Shown piece by piece: positions 55,410 to 63,957 of a stretch of DNA of 64,000 bases. How positions within the stretch are numbered: the first letter of the stretch is position 1; every line of letters starts with the position of its first letter. Where the stretch lies: assembly GCA_026390695.1 (NCBI GenBank), contig JAPLFL010000088.1:42078-106077 (forward strand), written 5' to 3'. This DNA comes from Candidatus Kapaibacterium sp. (GTDB taxonomy: Bacteria > Bacteroidota > Ignavibacteria > Kapaibacteriales > UBA2268). The translations under genes were made by a program, and so were the position numbers. Below the pieces are notes generated by a model. That model made no database searches. It was given only the letters and a program-made list of their open reading frames with translations, and was not told the DNA's origin.

Positions 55410-56279
55410 TTACTTTAAAACCACAATCCTGCCTGAGCTTGTCTCTCCATTTTCTCGTCTGACAACTACGAAATACATGCCAGATTGTAAGGAACTTACA
55501 TCAATGTCAATATTTTGAATACCTGCATCGTATTTGGTTGCAGCTAAAATATCAGGTGCAACAATTCTACCGGCAATATCGAATAAATCAATTTTGATAA
55601 TTGAATTTTCTTTGAGATTTAATGTAACGGTTGCTTTTGAATTTGTCGGGTTGGGGAAAATATTTTGAATTTCAATATTATGAACGAGATTATCATCCTT
55701 TTTGATTTGACTGTTTACAATGTCCTTAGAGCTATCTGATAATTTTGCTAAAGTTTCAGCAATAGGTTCATACCAGATATAAACTTCAGAGACTGAATTA
55801 TTTTTCTCCGGCAGATTAATTTTAACGGCAATCCATTTTTCAATTCCATCAATATGTTGTGTGTTTTCTGCATTTTCATCAATCGCATGATAGATTGTTG
55901 AATTTCTATAGAAAGCAGAAGTCCCGTTTTTGAATTTATAGACAACAAGTTTAGGAGAAATGATGTTATCGAAAGATTCATTCTTTTTCTTGGATTTGAG
56001 GGCAACTCTTTTGTTGCCTACCACAATTTTGCGGAAGTTAATTTTCTTTGCACTGCCAAGTGAATCGGCAATTTCTAAAGAATTTTTCACAATTTTAATC
56101 CCAAAATTATCAAGTTCTTTTTGATTCAAGCTCAGAACATTGATATTCATCCCACTTGGAGATTGGGGGAATAATTTAGGAATTGAAAAAAGTGTTAAAA
56201 ATGCAAAGAGTAAAATAAAATTGGCTCTGGCACGGTGGGAAGAGGAATATTTTTTAATCTTTTCAACTCGATTTTTCAT
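55410..56279 (-). CDS. Secreted protein with T9SS type A sorting domain
   Basis: A 289-residue protein with an unusually long basic n-region (about 1-18) before the hydrophobic signal core (about 19-38). The middle (about 45-195) has no recognised family. From about residue 205 the sequence IQNIFPNPTNSKATVTLNL starts a type A sorting domain with IDLFDIAGRIV and VSSLQSGMYFVVV, ending in a basic RIVVLK. It is predicted to be secreted by T9SS. The VIT/vWA gene follows 123 bases downstream on the same strand, so the two may be co-regulated. The molecular role is unknown. Confidence 0.83.
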   Translation of the reverse strand: MKNRVEKIKKYSSSHRARANFILLFAFLTLFSIPKLFPQSPSGMNINVLSLNQKELDNFGIKIVKNSLEIADSLGSAKKINFRKIVVGNKRVALKSKKKNESFDNIISPKLVVYKFKNGTSAFYRNSTIYHAIDENAENTQHIDGIEKWIAVKINLPEKNNSVSEVYIWYEPIAETLAKLSDSSKDIVNSQIKKDDNLVHNIEIQNIFPNPTNSKATVTLNLKENSIIKIDLFDIAGRIVAPDILAATKYDAGIQNIDIDVSSLQSGMYFVVVRRENGETSSGRIVVLK

Positions 56280-56377
56280 TTATTTCACCTTTGAAATTTA
56301 TGTAATTAAAAAAAATAAAATTTACAATATATTAGAGTCTTGAAATGCAAAAAAAGTTACAAAGGATAAAAAAAATT

Positions 56378-56404
56378 ATGCAGAATGTTTTATGCAAAAT
56401 GAAT
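56378..56404. repeat. Short ATGCAGAATG-type dispersed repeat
   Basis: ATTATGCAGAATGTTTTATG followed by CAAAATGAAT. The same words recur at 49891-49924, 57481-57528 and 58235-58290, in either orientation, so this is a dispersed non-coding family with no known function. Confidence 0.6.
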
Positions 56405-56531
56405 AATGATGAGTGCGAAATGTTCGGATTATTAATCACTTACTTTTCTTTTTTCATACTGTCGAAAATTTCATCGGAAACAATACTACAATATTAAATT
56501 TAGTTAGAAAATCTCTGTATTATCCTGAAAT

Positions 56532-57368
56532 TTATTCTTCATCTTCTTCAATTTCAGGTGATAACAAGCAAATTGTATCGGATTCCATTTTAGCAATTCC
56601 TTTAATTACTGAAAGTTTATTTCCCTGAATGTTTGTTTCGATATTTTCTGCAGGAATTGTTAAAACATTCTCCACATTATCAACAATATACCCTATATTT
56701 TGATTTCCAATTTCAAATACAAGCAAGATTTGTCTTTTATTTTCTTTTAAAAGTACAAAAAGACGATTAAATAAGTCAATCATCAATTTAAGTTCATTAT
56801 CTTTAACATTATCGATTAATGTAATGGCATCGCTGTGCTTATTTTGTTTTTTCAAAATATTTACTTCAGTTCCAATTCCATGAATGGTTTTATGAGGTGA
56901 ATCAAATTTTTTCAGAAATGTACTAACAATTAAGTTATCGGTTTTAAACGCATCATACCATTTACCGAAAGCACAAAGGTGAGGATCGGTTGTCAATTTA
57001 AATTCTCTACGTTCATGAGTAGATTTATCAAGTTCATCAACCCAATTTTTATGATCTTGCTCTCGTTTTTTGAGCATTTCAATTAGTTCATCAGCTTCTT
57101 CATCAATTGTCTTATAATTTAGGAGTATTCTTAAATTTATTAAAGGAATAATAGAATCTCTGAGCTTTGTTATTCCTGCATAATAATTTCGATTCATATG
57201 AATACGATTAATGTTTGAAGGTAGAATTGTAATTTCCAAAAGATTGGCAATTGGGAAAGCATATTTAATGCCTGCAAGATAGAAGACGATATATTTGTTA
57301 TCAATAAAATCAAATTCATCATCATCTACTAAATCAAAATCATCAATGTTGTCATCATAAGTAAACAT
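56532..57368 (-). CDS. CheW-like protein with an inserted CZB zinc-sensing domain
   Basis: A 278-residue protein. After an acidic, Asp/Phe-rich 22-residue tail, a CheW beta-domain is split: its first half is at about 22-86 (YIVFYLAGIKYAFPI, ITKLRDSIIPLINLR) and its second at about 211-273 (QILLVFEIGNQNIGYIVDNVENV). Between them, about 95-205, lies a complete chemoreceptor zinc-binding (CZB) domain with His106, Cys132 in LCAFGKWYD, and His159 and His163. CheW links receptors to CheA; CZB domains sense zinc or hypochlorous acid through the Cys-Zn site. No receptor, CheA or flagellar gene is nearby. The fusion is clear, its signalling role is inferred. Confidence 0.88.
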   Translation of the reverse strand: MFTYDDNIDDFDLVDDDEFDFIDNKYIVFYLAGIKYAFPIANLLEITILPSNINRIHMNRNYYAGITKLRDSIIPLINLRILLNYKTIDEEADELIEMLKKREQDHKNWVDELDKSTHERREFKLTTDPHLCAFGKWYDAFKTDNLIVSTFLKKFDSPHKTIHGIGTEVNILKKQNKHSDAITLIDNVKDNELKLMIDLFNRLFVLLKENKRQILLVFEIGNQNIGYIVDNVENVLTIPAENIETNIQGNKLSVIKGIAKMESDTICLLSPEIEEDEE

Positions 57369-57480
57369 AAGATACCATAAGGATTTAAAAATAATATTTA
57401 TTAATTTTTCTGTCTTAACATGAATAGAAAATTATTATTATTAATCTTAATTTAATTTTATAATCTATCACAACTTTCTT

Positions 57481-57528
57481 TCATTTTCAATTCTGCATTT
57501 TGCATTGAAAAACCATTATTCTGCAATT
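57481..57528. repeat. Left direct repeat flanking the kinase cassette
   Basis: Contains ATTCTGCATTTTGCATTG, then AAAAACCATTATTCTGCAA. It resembles 58235-58290 in the same orientation and lies just past, and slightly inside, the end of the 47-residue ORF. Confidence 0.6.
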
Positions 57529-57659
57529 TTTACAGGCTCTTCTTTTTTTGAAACAATTAAATCTCTACCATCACGTTTGGCTTCGATAATTAATTTATCA
57601 ATGGCTCTTTGAGTTCCTTTTAAAACTTTGTCTCTTAATATTTCATTTTCTTTTGTCAT
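57516..57659 (-). CDS. 47-residue ORF overlapping the zeta-like kinase gene (possible antitoxin)
   Basis: The ATG at 57659 opens a frame to TAA at 57516, too short for most gene finders. The protein is highly charged, predicted helical then strand-like: MTKENEILRDKVLKGTQ..., and ends EEPVKIAE. The first 17 bases overlap the end of the kinase gene in another frame, the usual sign of a coupled pair. Small proteins of this style next to zeta-like kinases are something I recall in Bacteroidota, but I know of no tested member. The last codons fall inside a flanking repeat, so the C-terminus may have been altered. Coding is likely, function is a guess. Confidence 0.6.
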   Translation of the reverse strand: MTKENEILRDKVLKGTQRAIDKLIIEAKRDGRDLIVSKKEEPVKIAE

Positions 57660-58221
57660 ATGAATCTTTCAAATTATTCCATATAAATGGATTATAAACG
57701 TTCAAAATATTGTCTTCACATTCAGCAATAATAGACGTCTCAAAACCAGAATTATTGATTAATAACCAATAATTACATTCATTCAAATAAATATTAAACA
57801 AATTATCCAGTCCTCTGAAGTATCTTCGGATAATAACATCTTCAGGAATTGAATGTCCACCCTTTTTGACACGATTTTCTACTCTTTTTATGGCTAATTC
57901 AGGACTATCAAGCCAATAAAAAAGTAAATATATTTCAAAATCATTCACTTTTGCCATGCTGATTTTTGATAAAAGAGTTTTTGATGATAAAGTTTTTTCA
58001 ATTGCAAAATCAACTTTTTGATGGATCAGTTCATTTATTCGTTCAATCATAATTTTTCCAGCCGAAACTGCAACATTTTCAGGACGAAATGGCGATATTC
58101 CAGAAGCAATATTATCAGCGTTTACAAATTCAAGACAATACAATTCATCCTTTAGATATTCCATTGAAGCGGTTGTTTTACCAGCTCCGTTTGGTCCCGC
58201 TATTATATAGAGTTTATTCAT
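57643..58221 (-). CDS. Zeta-toxin-like P-loop kinase / AAA family ATPase
   Basis: A 192-residue protein with Walker A GPNGAGKTT at residues 9-17, a substrate-side VNADNIASGISPFRPENVA segment, FAIEKTLSS at the phosphoryl-acceptor loop, and RVKKGGHSIPEDVIIRRYFRGLDNL as the Arg-rich lid. These match small zeta-family kinases of Bacteroidota; the classical zeta toxin phosphorylates UDP-N-acetylglucosamine and blocks wall synthesis. Epsilon-type antitoxins precede zeta in known systems, whereas here a 47-residue ORF overlaps the end. Related direct repeats lie on both sides. Whether it is toxic or a metabolic kinase is open. Incidentally, glmS, which feeds the UDP-GlcNAc pathway, is the gene upstream. 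Confidence 0.82.
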   Translation of the reverse strand: MNKLYIIAGPNGAGKTTASMEYLKDELYCLEFVNADNIASGISPFRPENVAVSAGKIMIERINELIHQKVDFAIEKTLSSKTLLSKISMAKVNDFEIYLLFYWLDSPELAIKRVENRVKKGGHSIPEDVIIRRYFRGLDNLFNIYLNECNYWLLINNSGFETSIIAECEDNILNVYNPFIWNNLKDSYDKRK

Positions 58222-58234
58222 TTTAGTAATTTTC

Positions 58235-58290
58235 TTTCATTCTGCATTTTGAATGATAAATTTTACATAGAAGAACCATTCTGCATAGAT
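58235..58290. repeat. Right direct repeat flanking the kinase cassette
   Basis: CATTCTGCATTTTGAATGA, then GAAGAACCATTCTGCATAG. It shares two blocks, in order, with 57481-57528. A third, weaker echo (TTTCATTCTCCATTTTACAT) follows at about 58317-58336. Confidence 0.6.
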
Positions 58291-58354
58291 TTTCCTCAGT
58301 ACTCATCCAAATTTCTTTCATTCTCCATTTTACATTATAACTTAGTAATTAATA

Positions 58355-60187
58355 TCACTCAACGGTCACACTCTTAGCTAAATTTCTCGGTTTATCAACG
58401 TCACGCCCTAATTTAACAGCTATATGATATGCTAAAAGTTGCATTGGAATAGCTGCAAGAATGGGAATGAACATAGGAATTGTTTCTGGAATATAAATCA
58501 CATGTTTTGCCCATTTCTTGATTGACTCATCACCTTCAGTGGCAATCGCGATAATTTTTCCACGACGTGCCGAAACTTCTTCAATATTTGAAATTACTTT
58601 TTCATAAATTTCATCCTTTGTAGCTATAAAGACAACGGGCATGTTTTCATCAATCAAGGCAATTGGGCCATGCTTCATTTCAGCAGCAGGATAGCCTTCG
58701 GCATGAATATAAGATATTTCTTTTAGTTTAAGAGCGCCTTCCAGAGCCGCTGGGAAATTATATCCACGTCCGAGATAAAGGAAATTTTTATTTTTCTTGT
58801 AGCTTTCTGCAATTTGAAGGATAGAGGATGTGTTTTCTAACATCCTATCAATTTTTTCCGGCAGAGACATTAATTCACGAACAAGTGATTTCCCATCTGT
58901 TGCCGACAAATTACGCATTCTACCAAGCATTATTCCAATTAAACTCAGAACTACTATTTGAGAAGTGAATGCTTTGGTCGAAGCCACACCAATTTCAGGG
59001 CCTGCATGCAAATATATTCCTGCCTGAGTTTCACGTGCTATTGTACTTCCAACAACATTCACAATTCCAATTACGGTGGCTCCTTTTTGACTTGCTTCAC
59101 GAATGGCAGCAAGAGTATCGGCAGTTTCACCACTTTGCGAAATCGCAATTACAAGGTCATTTGGCAGAATAACAGGGTTTCGGTATCTAAATTCGGAAGC
59201 ATATTCCACTTCGACTGGAATTTGTGCGAGACTTTCAATTATATACTCTCCGACTAAAGCAGAGTGCCATGAAGTACCACAGGCTGTTATAATTATTCTT
59301 TTTGCATTTCTTAATTGCTCCATTACCGGCAGAAGCCCACCCAATCTGACCTTTCCTTCATCAGGTAGCAAACGTCCACGCATTGAATCCTTAACCGTTT
59401 TAGCTTGTTCAAAAATTTCTTTGAGCATAAAATGTTCGAATCCACCTTTTTCTATTGATTCTAACTCAAATTCAATCTGATTGACCTGTTTAATAATCTC
59501 TTCATTTTGGATTGTTTTAGTAGTATAGCCATTTCTGCGGATAACTGCCATCTCATTATCATTTAGATAAACAACCGATCGTGTATATTGAATTATTGCA
59601 GAAGCATCAGATGCAACTATATATTCACCATCTCCGACACCGAATATTAAAGGACTACCGCGTCGTGCAGCAATCAAGCAATCAGGATCATCGGAACATA
59701 AAACGGTGATTCCGAAAGTTCCGCGTACCTCCATTAGAGCTAAACGAACAGCTTTCTCGAAATCGCCGAATTTTTCGTAAAGTGATCCTATAAATACTGC
59801 TAAAACTTCAGAATCTGTTTCTGATAAAAAATTATATCCAGATTTCATTAATTGCGCTTTGAGACTGGAATAATTCTCAATGATGCCATTATGTACTAAC
59901 GAAATTTTTCCTGAATTGTCTTGATGGGGGTGAGCATTAACGTCATTGGGTTCTCCGTGAGTTGCCCATCGGGTGTGTGCTATACCGAGAGTTGAATTAA
60001 ACTCATGCTCATCAAACATTGATTCTAAAACCGAAACTTTACCAACTTTTTTTAGATTTTCAAATTTGCCATATTCTAATAGAGAAATACCGGCTGAATC
60101 ATAACCCCGATATTCCAATCTTTTTAACCCGTTTAATAATACAGAAGCTGCCTGAAGATTTCCGATATAACCTACTATTCCGCACAT
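58355..60187 (-). CDS. glmS: Glutamine-fructose-6-phosphate aminotransferase (isomerizing)
   Basis: A 610-residue enzyme of standard length. After removal of Met1 the nucleophile is Cys2 (MCGIVGYIG); the glutaminase domain includes HTRWATHGEPNDVNAHPH and DSEVLAV. Two SIS domains follow, with CGTSWHSALVGEYIIE, SQSGETADTLAAIREA and EIGVASTKAFTSQ, and the C-terminal tail ends DKPRNLAKSVTVE. It makes glucosamine-6-phosphate, the first step to UDP-GlcNAc, peptidoglycan and lipid A. No glmS ribozyme or other leader structure was recognised upstream. It reads divergently from comEC across 269 bases. Confidence 0.97.
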   Translation of the reverse strand: MCGIVGYIGNLQAASVLLNGLKRLEYRGYDSAGISLLEYGKFENLKKVGKVSVLESMFDEHEFNSTLGIAHTRWATHGEPNDVNAHPHQDNSGKISLVHNGIIENYSSLKAQLMKSGYNFLSETDSEVLAVFIGSLYEKFGDFEKAVRLALMEVRGTFGITVLCSDDPDCLIAARRGSPLIFGVGDGEYIVASDASAIIQYTRSVVYLNDNEMAVIRRNGYTTKTIQNEEIIKQVNQIEFELESIEKGGFEHFMLKEIFEQAKTVKDSMRGRLLPDEGKVRLGGLLPVMEQLRNAKRIIITACGTSWHSALVGEYIIESLAQIPVEVEYASEFRYRNPVILPNDLVIAISQSGETADTLAAIREASQKGATVIGIVNVVGSTIARETQAGIYLHAGPEIGVASTKAFTSQIVVLSLIGIMLGRMRNLSATDGKSLVRELMSLPEKIDRMLENTSSILQIAESYKKNKNFLYLGRGYNFPAALEGALKLKEISYIHAEGYPAAEMKHGPIALIDENMPVVFIATKDEIYEKVISNIEEVSARRGKIIAIATEGDESIKKWAKHVIYIPETIPMFIPILAAIPMQLLAYHIAVKLGRDVDKPRNLAKSVTVE

Positions 60188-60456
60188 AATTTTATCAAAT
60201 ATTAATTGTAAAGTAAAAAATTAAATATAGACGAATCTATCGTTTTTTAGTTTCAATTATTTTTGATTTTTTCAAATTATTTTATTAAATTGCATAAGAG
60301 GGATTGAAATAAGTTTTTTATTTAAAAAAATTTCAAATCAACATTAATGAGGGGACAATGTAATCAAAATACTTCAGAGAAGGAATATTAAAGAACTTGA
60401 TCATTTTAATTAGAAAAACAGTAAATGAAGAGTAAATACTTCTAACAAAAATATAC

Positions 60457-62343
60457 ATGGATAAGCAAAAAGAATATATTTATTCTGATAAGAAATTTGT
60501 ATTTTATACAATTCCAATATTTATTGGATTCGTACTAAATTTCCTATTGATTAAAAATAATATCTATTTGATAATTATATTGATTGGTTTGTTTATATGT
60601 CATAAAATATTTTCAAAAAATATGATCAATTCATTGATTTTTATATTAATATTGATTGGAATTAATATTTCTTTTAAGTTGAATAATATAAATAATATAA
60701 ATTCCAACATATTATCGCCGATAAGCTCATATTCTGAATTTGAAATTAAGAAGAAAATTTTAACTTGCAATGGTTATTATGTTTATTTTGCAAAGGCTTA
60801 TATTGATTCACCTCAATTGGGTAAGATTCAAGATGTAAATATTCTTTTAAAGATAGCTGATTCGTGTTATTACATGCCTGGTAATAAATTAAAAGGAAGA
60901 CTTGATATAACTTTGCCAAGTAAAAATAAATATCCTTTTCAATTTGATGAAGAAATTTATTGTAAATTAAATAATATTCAATTAATTGCAAGCGCTAATT
61001 CACAATTTTTAAGTATTTTTGATAATTCTGTTAATTTAGAGTATTATAGATCAGTGATCTGTGAAAAAATTTATACGATATTAAACGATAATATTTCAGT
61101 TGAATTTTCACCCATTGTTTATGCTTTAATCAGCGGTGATAAATCTAAAATAGATATTGGAACAAGACTGATATTCTCACACACCGGGACTTCTCATGTG
61201 TTAGCAGTAAGTGGTTTGCATGTTGCTCTAATAGCCGTGTTTCTTAATTTATTGTTGATTTACATTAAAAACAGGAAATTTAAATTTATTTTGTTCACAT
61301 TATCAATAATTTCATATATATTTTTAACCGGATTTCAAGCCTCTGCTGTAAGAGCAGGAATTATGATAATAATTTATTATTATGTGAAAATAAACGAAAG
61401 ACGTATAAATATTTTAAATTTACTTTTTTTAACAGGATTCATCATTGTAATTGCCGATCCGATCACCATTTATGATCCTGGATTTCAAATGTCATTTGTT
61501 TCAGTTATAGGAATAGTTCTGTTTTATATTCCGATTAAATTAAAATTTCAAAGAGTGAATCCATCAAAAAACTATATAATAGATGAGTTAATCAGTTCAA
61601 TTTCGATTACCTTAGCAGCTTCCTTGATCGTTTCGCCGATAGTAGCTTATTATTTTGGCATTTATTCCTTGATTTCCCCATTAACCAATCTATTTGTTAT
61701 TCCATTGACAAGTTTTGGAATGATTTATGGAAGCCTCGGATTATTTGCCTCATTTATCTCAGACCTTCTTGCAAGACCCTTTTTCGCTGTTTCTGAAATT
61801 TTAATTAGATTTTCAATCGAAATAAATAAAATCTGGGAGAGAGCTCCTGCAGCATATCTTGAAACAAGTATTTTGATATTTTCAGCCTCGGTTTTAAGTT
61901 TTTTAATGCTGTATTTATTTTTAAGTACTATTAAGTCACAGTTTGTTTTTAGATTTATTAGCTCAATACTAATTTTTATTTTATTTATCAGTATAGGAAT
62001 TCAATGGGAAAATCGTCATCAGTTTTCAATTTTTTCAAATCAAAAAATAGTTTGTATATCAGATCTGAACGCATCTTATAATTTAATATATATCTCAGAT
62101 CGCAAGCCTAAAGCCATTAATCTGCCTGATAACAGAATTATAAATTATTTAAAGACATTATCCGGCAATACAATTATTGCAATTGATGGGAACACAGGGT
62201 CGTCTATTGCTGATGAATTTAAAAATAATTCAAATTATAAACTTGTTTATTGCTCTCATCAAATTCAAGATTCAATAAAAACTTTTTTCAATTTAAAATG
62301 TCCCATTCCTCAAATTATCAAAAGTGGAGTTTATGATTATTAA
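60457..62343 (+). CDS. comEC: ComEC/Rec2 family DNA-uptake channel protein, without MBL domain
   Basis: A 628-residue membrane protein. Membrane helices (about 17-70) lead into an OB-fold-like extracellular domain (about 80-200), then the competence domain with FSHTGTSHVLAVSGLHVALIAVFLNLL at about 238-262 and about eight further helices to about 515. The C-terminal 110 residues are soluble but lack the HxHxDH motif of the metallo-beta-lactamase domain found in longer ComEC proteins, as in many Bacteroidota. It carries single-stranded DNA across the inner membrane in natural transformation. Its end overlaps the start of pgeF, which implies translational coupling. Confidence 0.9.
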   Translation: MDKQKEYIYSDKKFVFYTIPIFIGFVLNFLLIKNNIYLIIILIGLFICHKIFSKNMINSLIFILILIGINISFKLNNINNINSNILSPISSYSEFEIKKKILTCNGYYVYFAKAYIDSPQLGKIQDVNILLKIADSCYYMPGNKLKGRLDITLPSKNKYPFQFDEEIYCKLNNIQLIASANSQFLSIFDNSVNLEYYRSVICEKIYTILNDNISVEFSPIVYALISGDKSKIDIGTRLIFSHTGTSHVLAVSGLHVALIAVFLNLLLIYIKNRKFKFILFTLSIISYIFLTGFQASAVRAGIMIIIYYYVKINERRINILNLLFLTGFIIVIADPITIYDPGFQMSFVSVIGIVLFYIPIKLKFQRVNPSKNYIIDELISSISITLAASLIVSPIVAYYFGIYSLISPLTNLFVIPLTSFGMIYGSLGLFASFISDLLARPFFAVSEILIRFSIEINKIWERAPAAYLETSILIFSASVLSFLMLYLFLSTIKSQFVFRFISSILIFILFISIGIQWENRHQFSIFSNQKIVCISDLNASYNLIYISDRKPKAINLPDNRIINYLKTLSGNTIIAIDGNTGSSIADEFKNNSNYKLVYCSHQIQDSIKTFFNLKCPIPQIIKSGVYDY

Positions 62344-63061
62344 TTTGGTAAAACCGACAATTTTCGATAAATCAAAAATCATTTCAGGAGTTACTTTAAA
62401 AAATACTAATAATTTGCATCCAAAAGGTATAAGTTTTTTGGAAACTGGAGATTTTTCTAACGATGAAATTAAAGCTAATATTGATTCTTTGGCCCATACT
62501 TTAGATATTCATTCTGATTTAATTATTTTACAAACGCAGACTCATAGCGATATTGTGCGAATTGTTAATAACGATTCGGATGTTGATATTTCTGATGCAA
62601 TGATTACAAATAACAGAGGAATAATAATAGGTGCAAGGATTGCTGATTGCTGTGCCATTCTACTTTTTGATAAAAAAACAGATACAATTGCAGCTATTCA
62701 TTCGGGATGGAAAGGAACAGAGCAAAATATTTGTCGGAAAACAATTGAGATAATGCACTCACGCTTTGGTTGTATCCCTACGGATATTATTGCTTATCTT
62801 TCTGTATGTGCCTGCGGCACTTGTTATGAAGTTGGAGAAGATTTTAAAAGTATATTTCCTGCTTGTACGGTGAAAAGAGGCAATGATTATTATTTTGATA
62901 ACCGAAAGATGATAATGAAACAATTATTGGAAGCTGGATTAAATGTAAATAATATAGAAATTTCATCAGAATGTTCAATCCATAATAGTAATTTTCATTC
63001 ATATCGCCGCGACAGGTCTGAATCAGGACGAATGTTAGCCTTTATAGGGATGAAAAATTAA
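62333..63061 (+). CDS. pgeF: Peptidoglycan-editing factor PgeF / YfiH-LACC1 family (laccase domain)
   Basis: The start is placed at the ATG at 62333, since relatives begin close to this point; a GTG at 62324 would add three residues. The 242-residue protein has a single-domain laccase-like fold with the zinc site His71, Cys106 and His123 (in QTHSDIV, ADCCAIL and IHSGWKGT), counted from this ATG. CSIHNSNFHSYRRDR is the conserved C-terminal motif. The family keeps MurNAc-L-Ser from entering peptidoglycan and has purine nucleoside phosphorylase or adenosine deaminase activity. The usual Pro after ADC is Cys here. It overlaps comEC by 11 bases. Confidence 0.9.
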   Translation: MIINLVKPTIFDKSKIISGVTLKNTNNLHPKGISFLETGDFSNDEIKANIDSLAHTLDIHSDLIILQTQTHSDIVRIVNNDSDVDISDAMITNNRGIIIGARIADCCAILLFDKKTDTIAAIHSGWKGTEQNICRKTIEIMHSRFGCIPTDIIAYLSVCACGTCYEVGEDFKSIFPACTVKRGNDYYFDNRKMIMKQLLEAGLNVNNIEISSECSIHNSNFHSYRRDRSESGRMLAFIGMKN

Positions 63062-63116
63062 GAATTTAAATTTAGTTCCAAATTACATTTGTTCAAAATA
63101 CAATTTATTAAAATAA

Positions 63117-63710
63117 TTATTTGATAAAATGATCAACTAATTTAATTTCTGCTTGTGGACTTCGAGCATATATCAAACCAATGCCTTTTGCAAAATATAG
63201 TGTGTCCACATTAATGTCAGTACGATCCTGAATTTTGAGATAATTTTTCAACAGCATTTTCTTGACATTTGAATAATGAACTCCATCAATTTTAATACTT
63301 TTAAAATCTTCCTGAAAAATCATTAATGTTTTATTGTTGGAATTTGGATATGCTTTTCCTACTCTGATACTATCCCCGAAATTCATTGAAAAATCAAGAA
63401 ATTTATTCTCAACAAAATCATTTTGGGTTAATTCCCAAATAGTTTTCCCTTCATCGGATCGATAATAATAAAAACTGGTGATTGTATCTTCATTATTCCG
63501 TTGCAGGAAAACGAAATATCTCTTTTGATTATTAACATATTCACTAATAATTGAATCGGTCATAGAACTCTGACCCATTCTTGATTTTATTGAATATTTC
63601 CACCATGAACCAACTGAAAGTGGATAATAGCTTTCGGTATTTATTTTTGTGGCACTAATTAAAAATGCTGCTCCAAGAGCAAGGATGAGAAATTGAAACT
63701 TTATTTTCAT
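63117..63710 (-). CDS. Exported protein of unknown function
   Basis: A 197-residue protein with a signal peptide (about 1-20). The mature protein begins with YYPLSVGSWWKYSI, a motif seen at the start of many small beta-rich secreted proteins of Bacteroidota and Ignavibacteria that are otherwise uncharacterised. Repeating strands with GIGLIYARS near the end suggest a lipocalin- or LolA-like beta-sheet, though this is only an impression. It is isolated, convergent with pgeF, with 55 bases between. Confidence 0.75.
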   Translation of the reverse strand: MKIKFQFLILALGAAFLISATKINTESYYPLSVGSWWKYSIKSRMGQSSMTDSIISEYVNNQKRYFVFLQRNNEDTITSFYYYRSDEGKTIWELTQNDFVENKFLDFSMNFGDSIRVGKAYPNSNNKTLMIFQEDFKSIKIDGVHYSNVKKMLLKNYLKIQDRTDINVDTLYFAKGIGLIYARSPQAEIKLVDHFIK

Positions 63711-63862
63711 AATTTTTAACCTTAATTAATTTTTATTCTGTTAATCTCAAAACTGTATTTTTTATTTTAACTATTTGATACATATATCTAACACAAATTT
63801 AAAATGCAATTTACGAAAAACAAGGTAATTAAGCAAAAAATTTTCATTTAAATCAAACAAAA

Positions 63863-63918
63863 GAGGCTGTCTTTTATGTTGAATTCCAAGCTTTTTTTCA
63901 CCTGAGACAGTTTTTTTT
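63863..63918. mobile_element. Decayed short relative of the 133-bp element
   Basis: Starts GAGGCTGTCT, the first ten bases of the element's terminal repeat (from its second base), and ends TGAGACAG before a run of T, the corresponding part of the opposite end. Almost nothing of the inner palindrome is left. The resulting 6-base stem plus T-run could act as a weak terminator. Confidence 0.5.
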
Positions 63919-63919
63919 T

Positions 63920-63957
63920 AGCTTTTAAAAATTCAGGGTTCGGAATTTTTAAAAGCT
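63920..63957. repeat. Perfect 15-bp hairpin at right end of window
   Basis: AGCTTTTAAAAATTC and GAATTTTTAAAAGCT separated by eight bases. On the minus strand the arm is followed by a run of A and T, so it could be a terminator for a gene beyond the window. AT-rich stem; function uncertain. Confidence 0.6.

Noticed and set aside
60188..60456. glmS ribozyme upstream of glmS
   Set aside because: No recognisable ribozyme core or pseudoknot sequence in this AT-rich spacer; ribozyme control of glmS is mainly known from Firmicutes.
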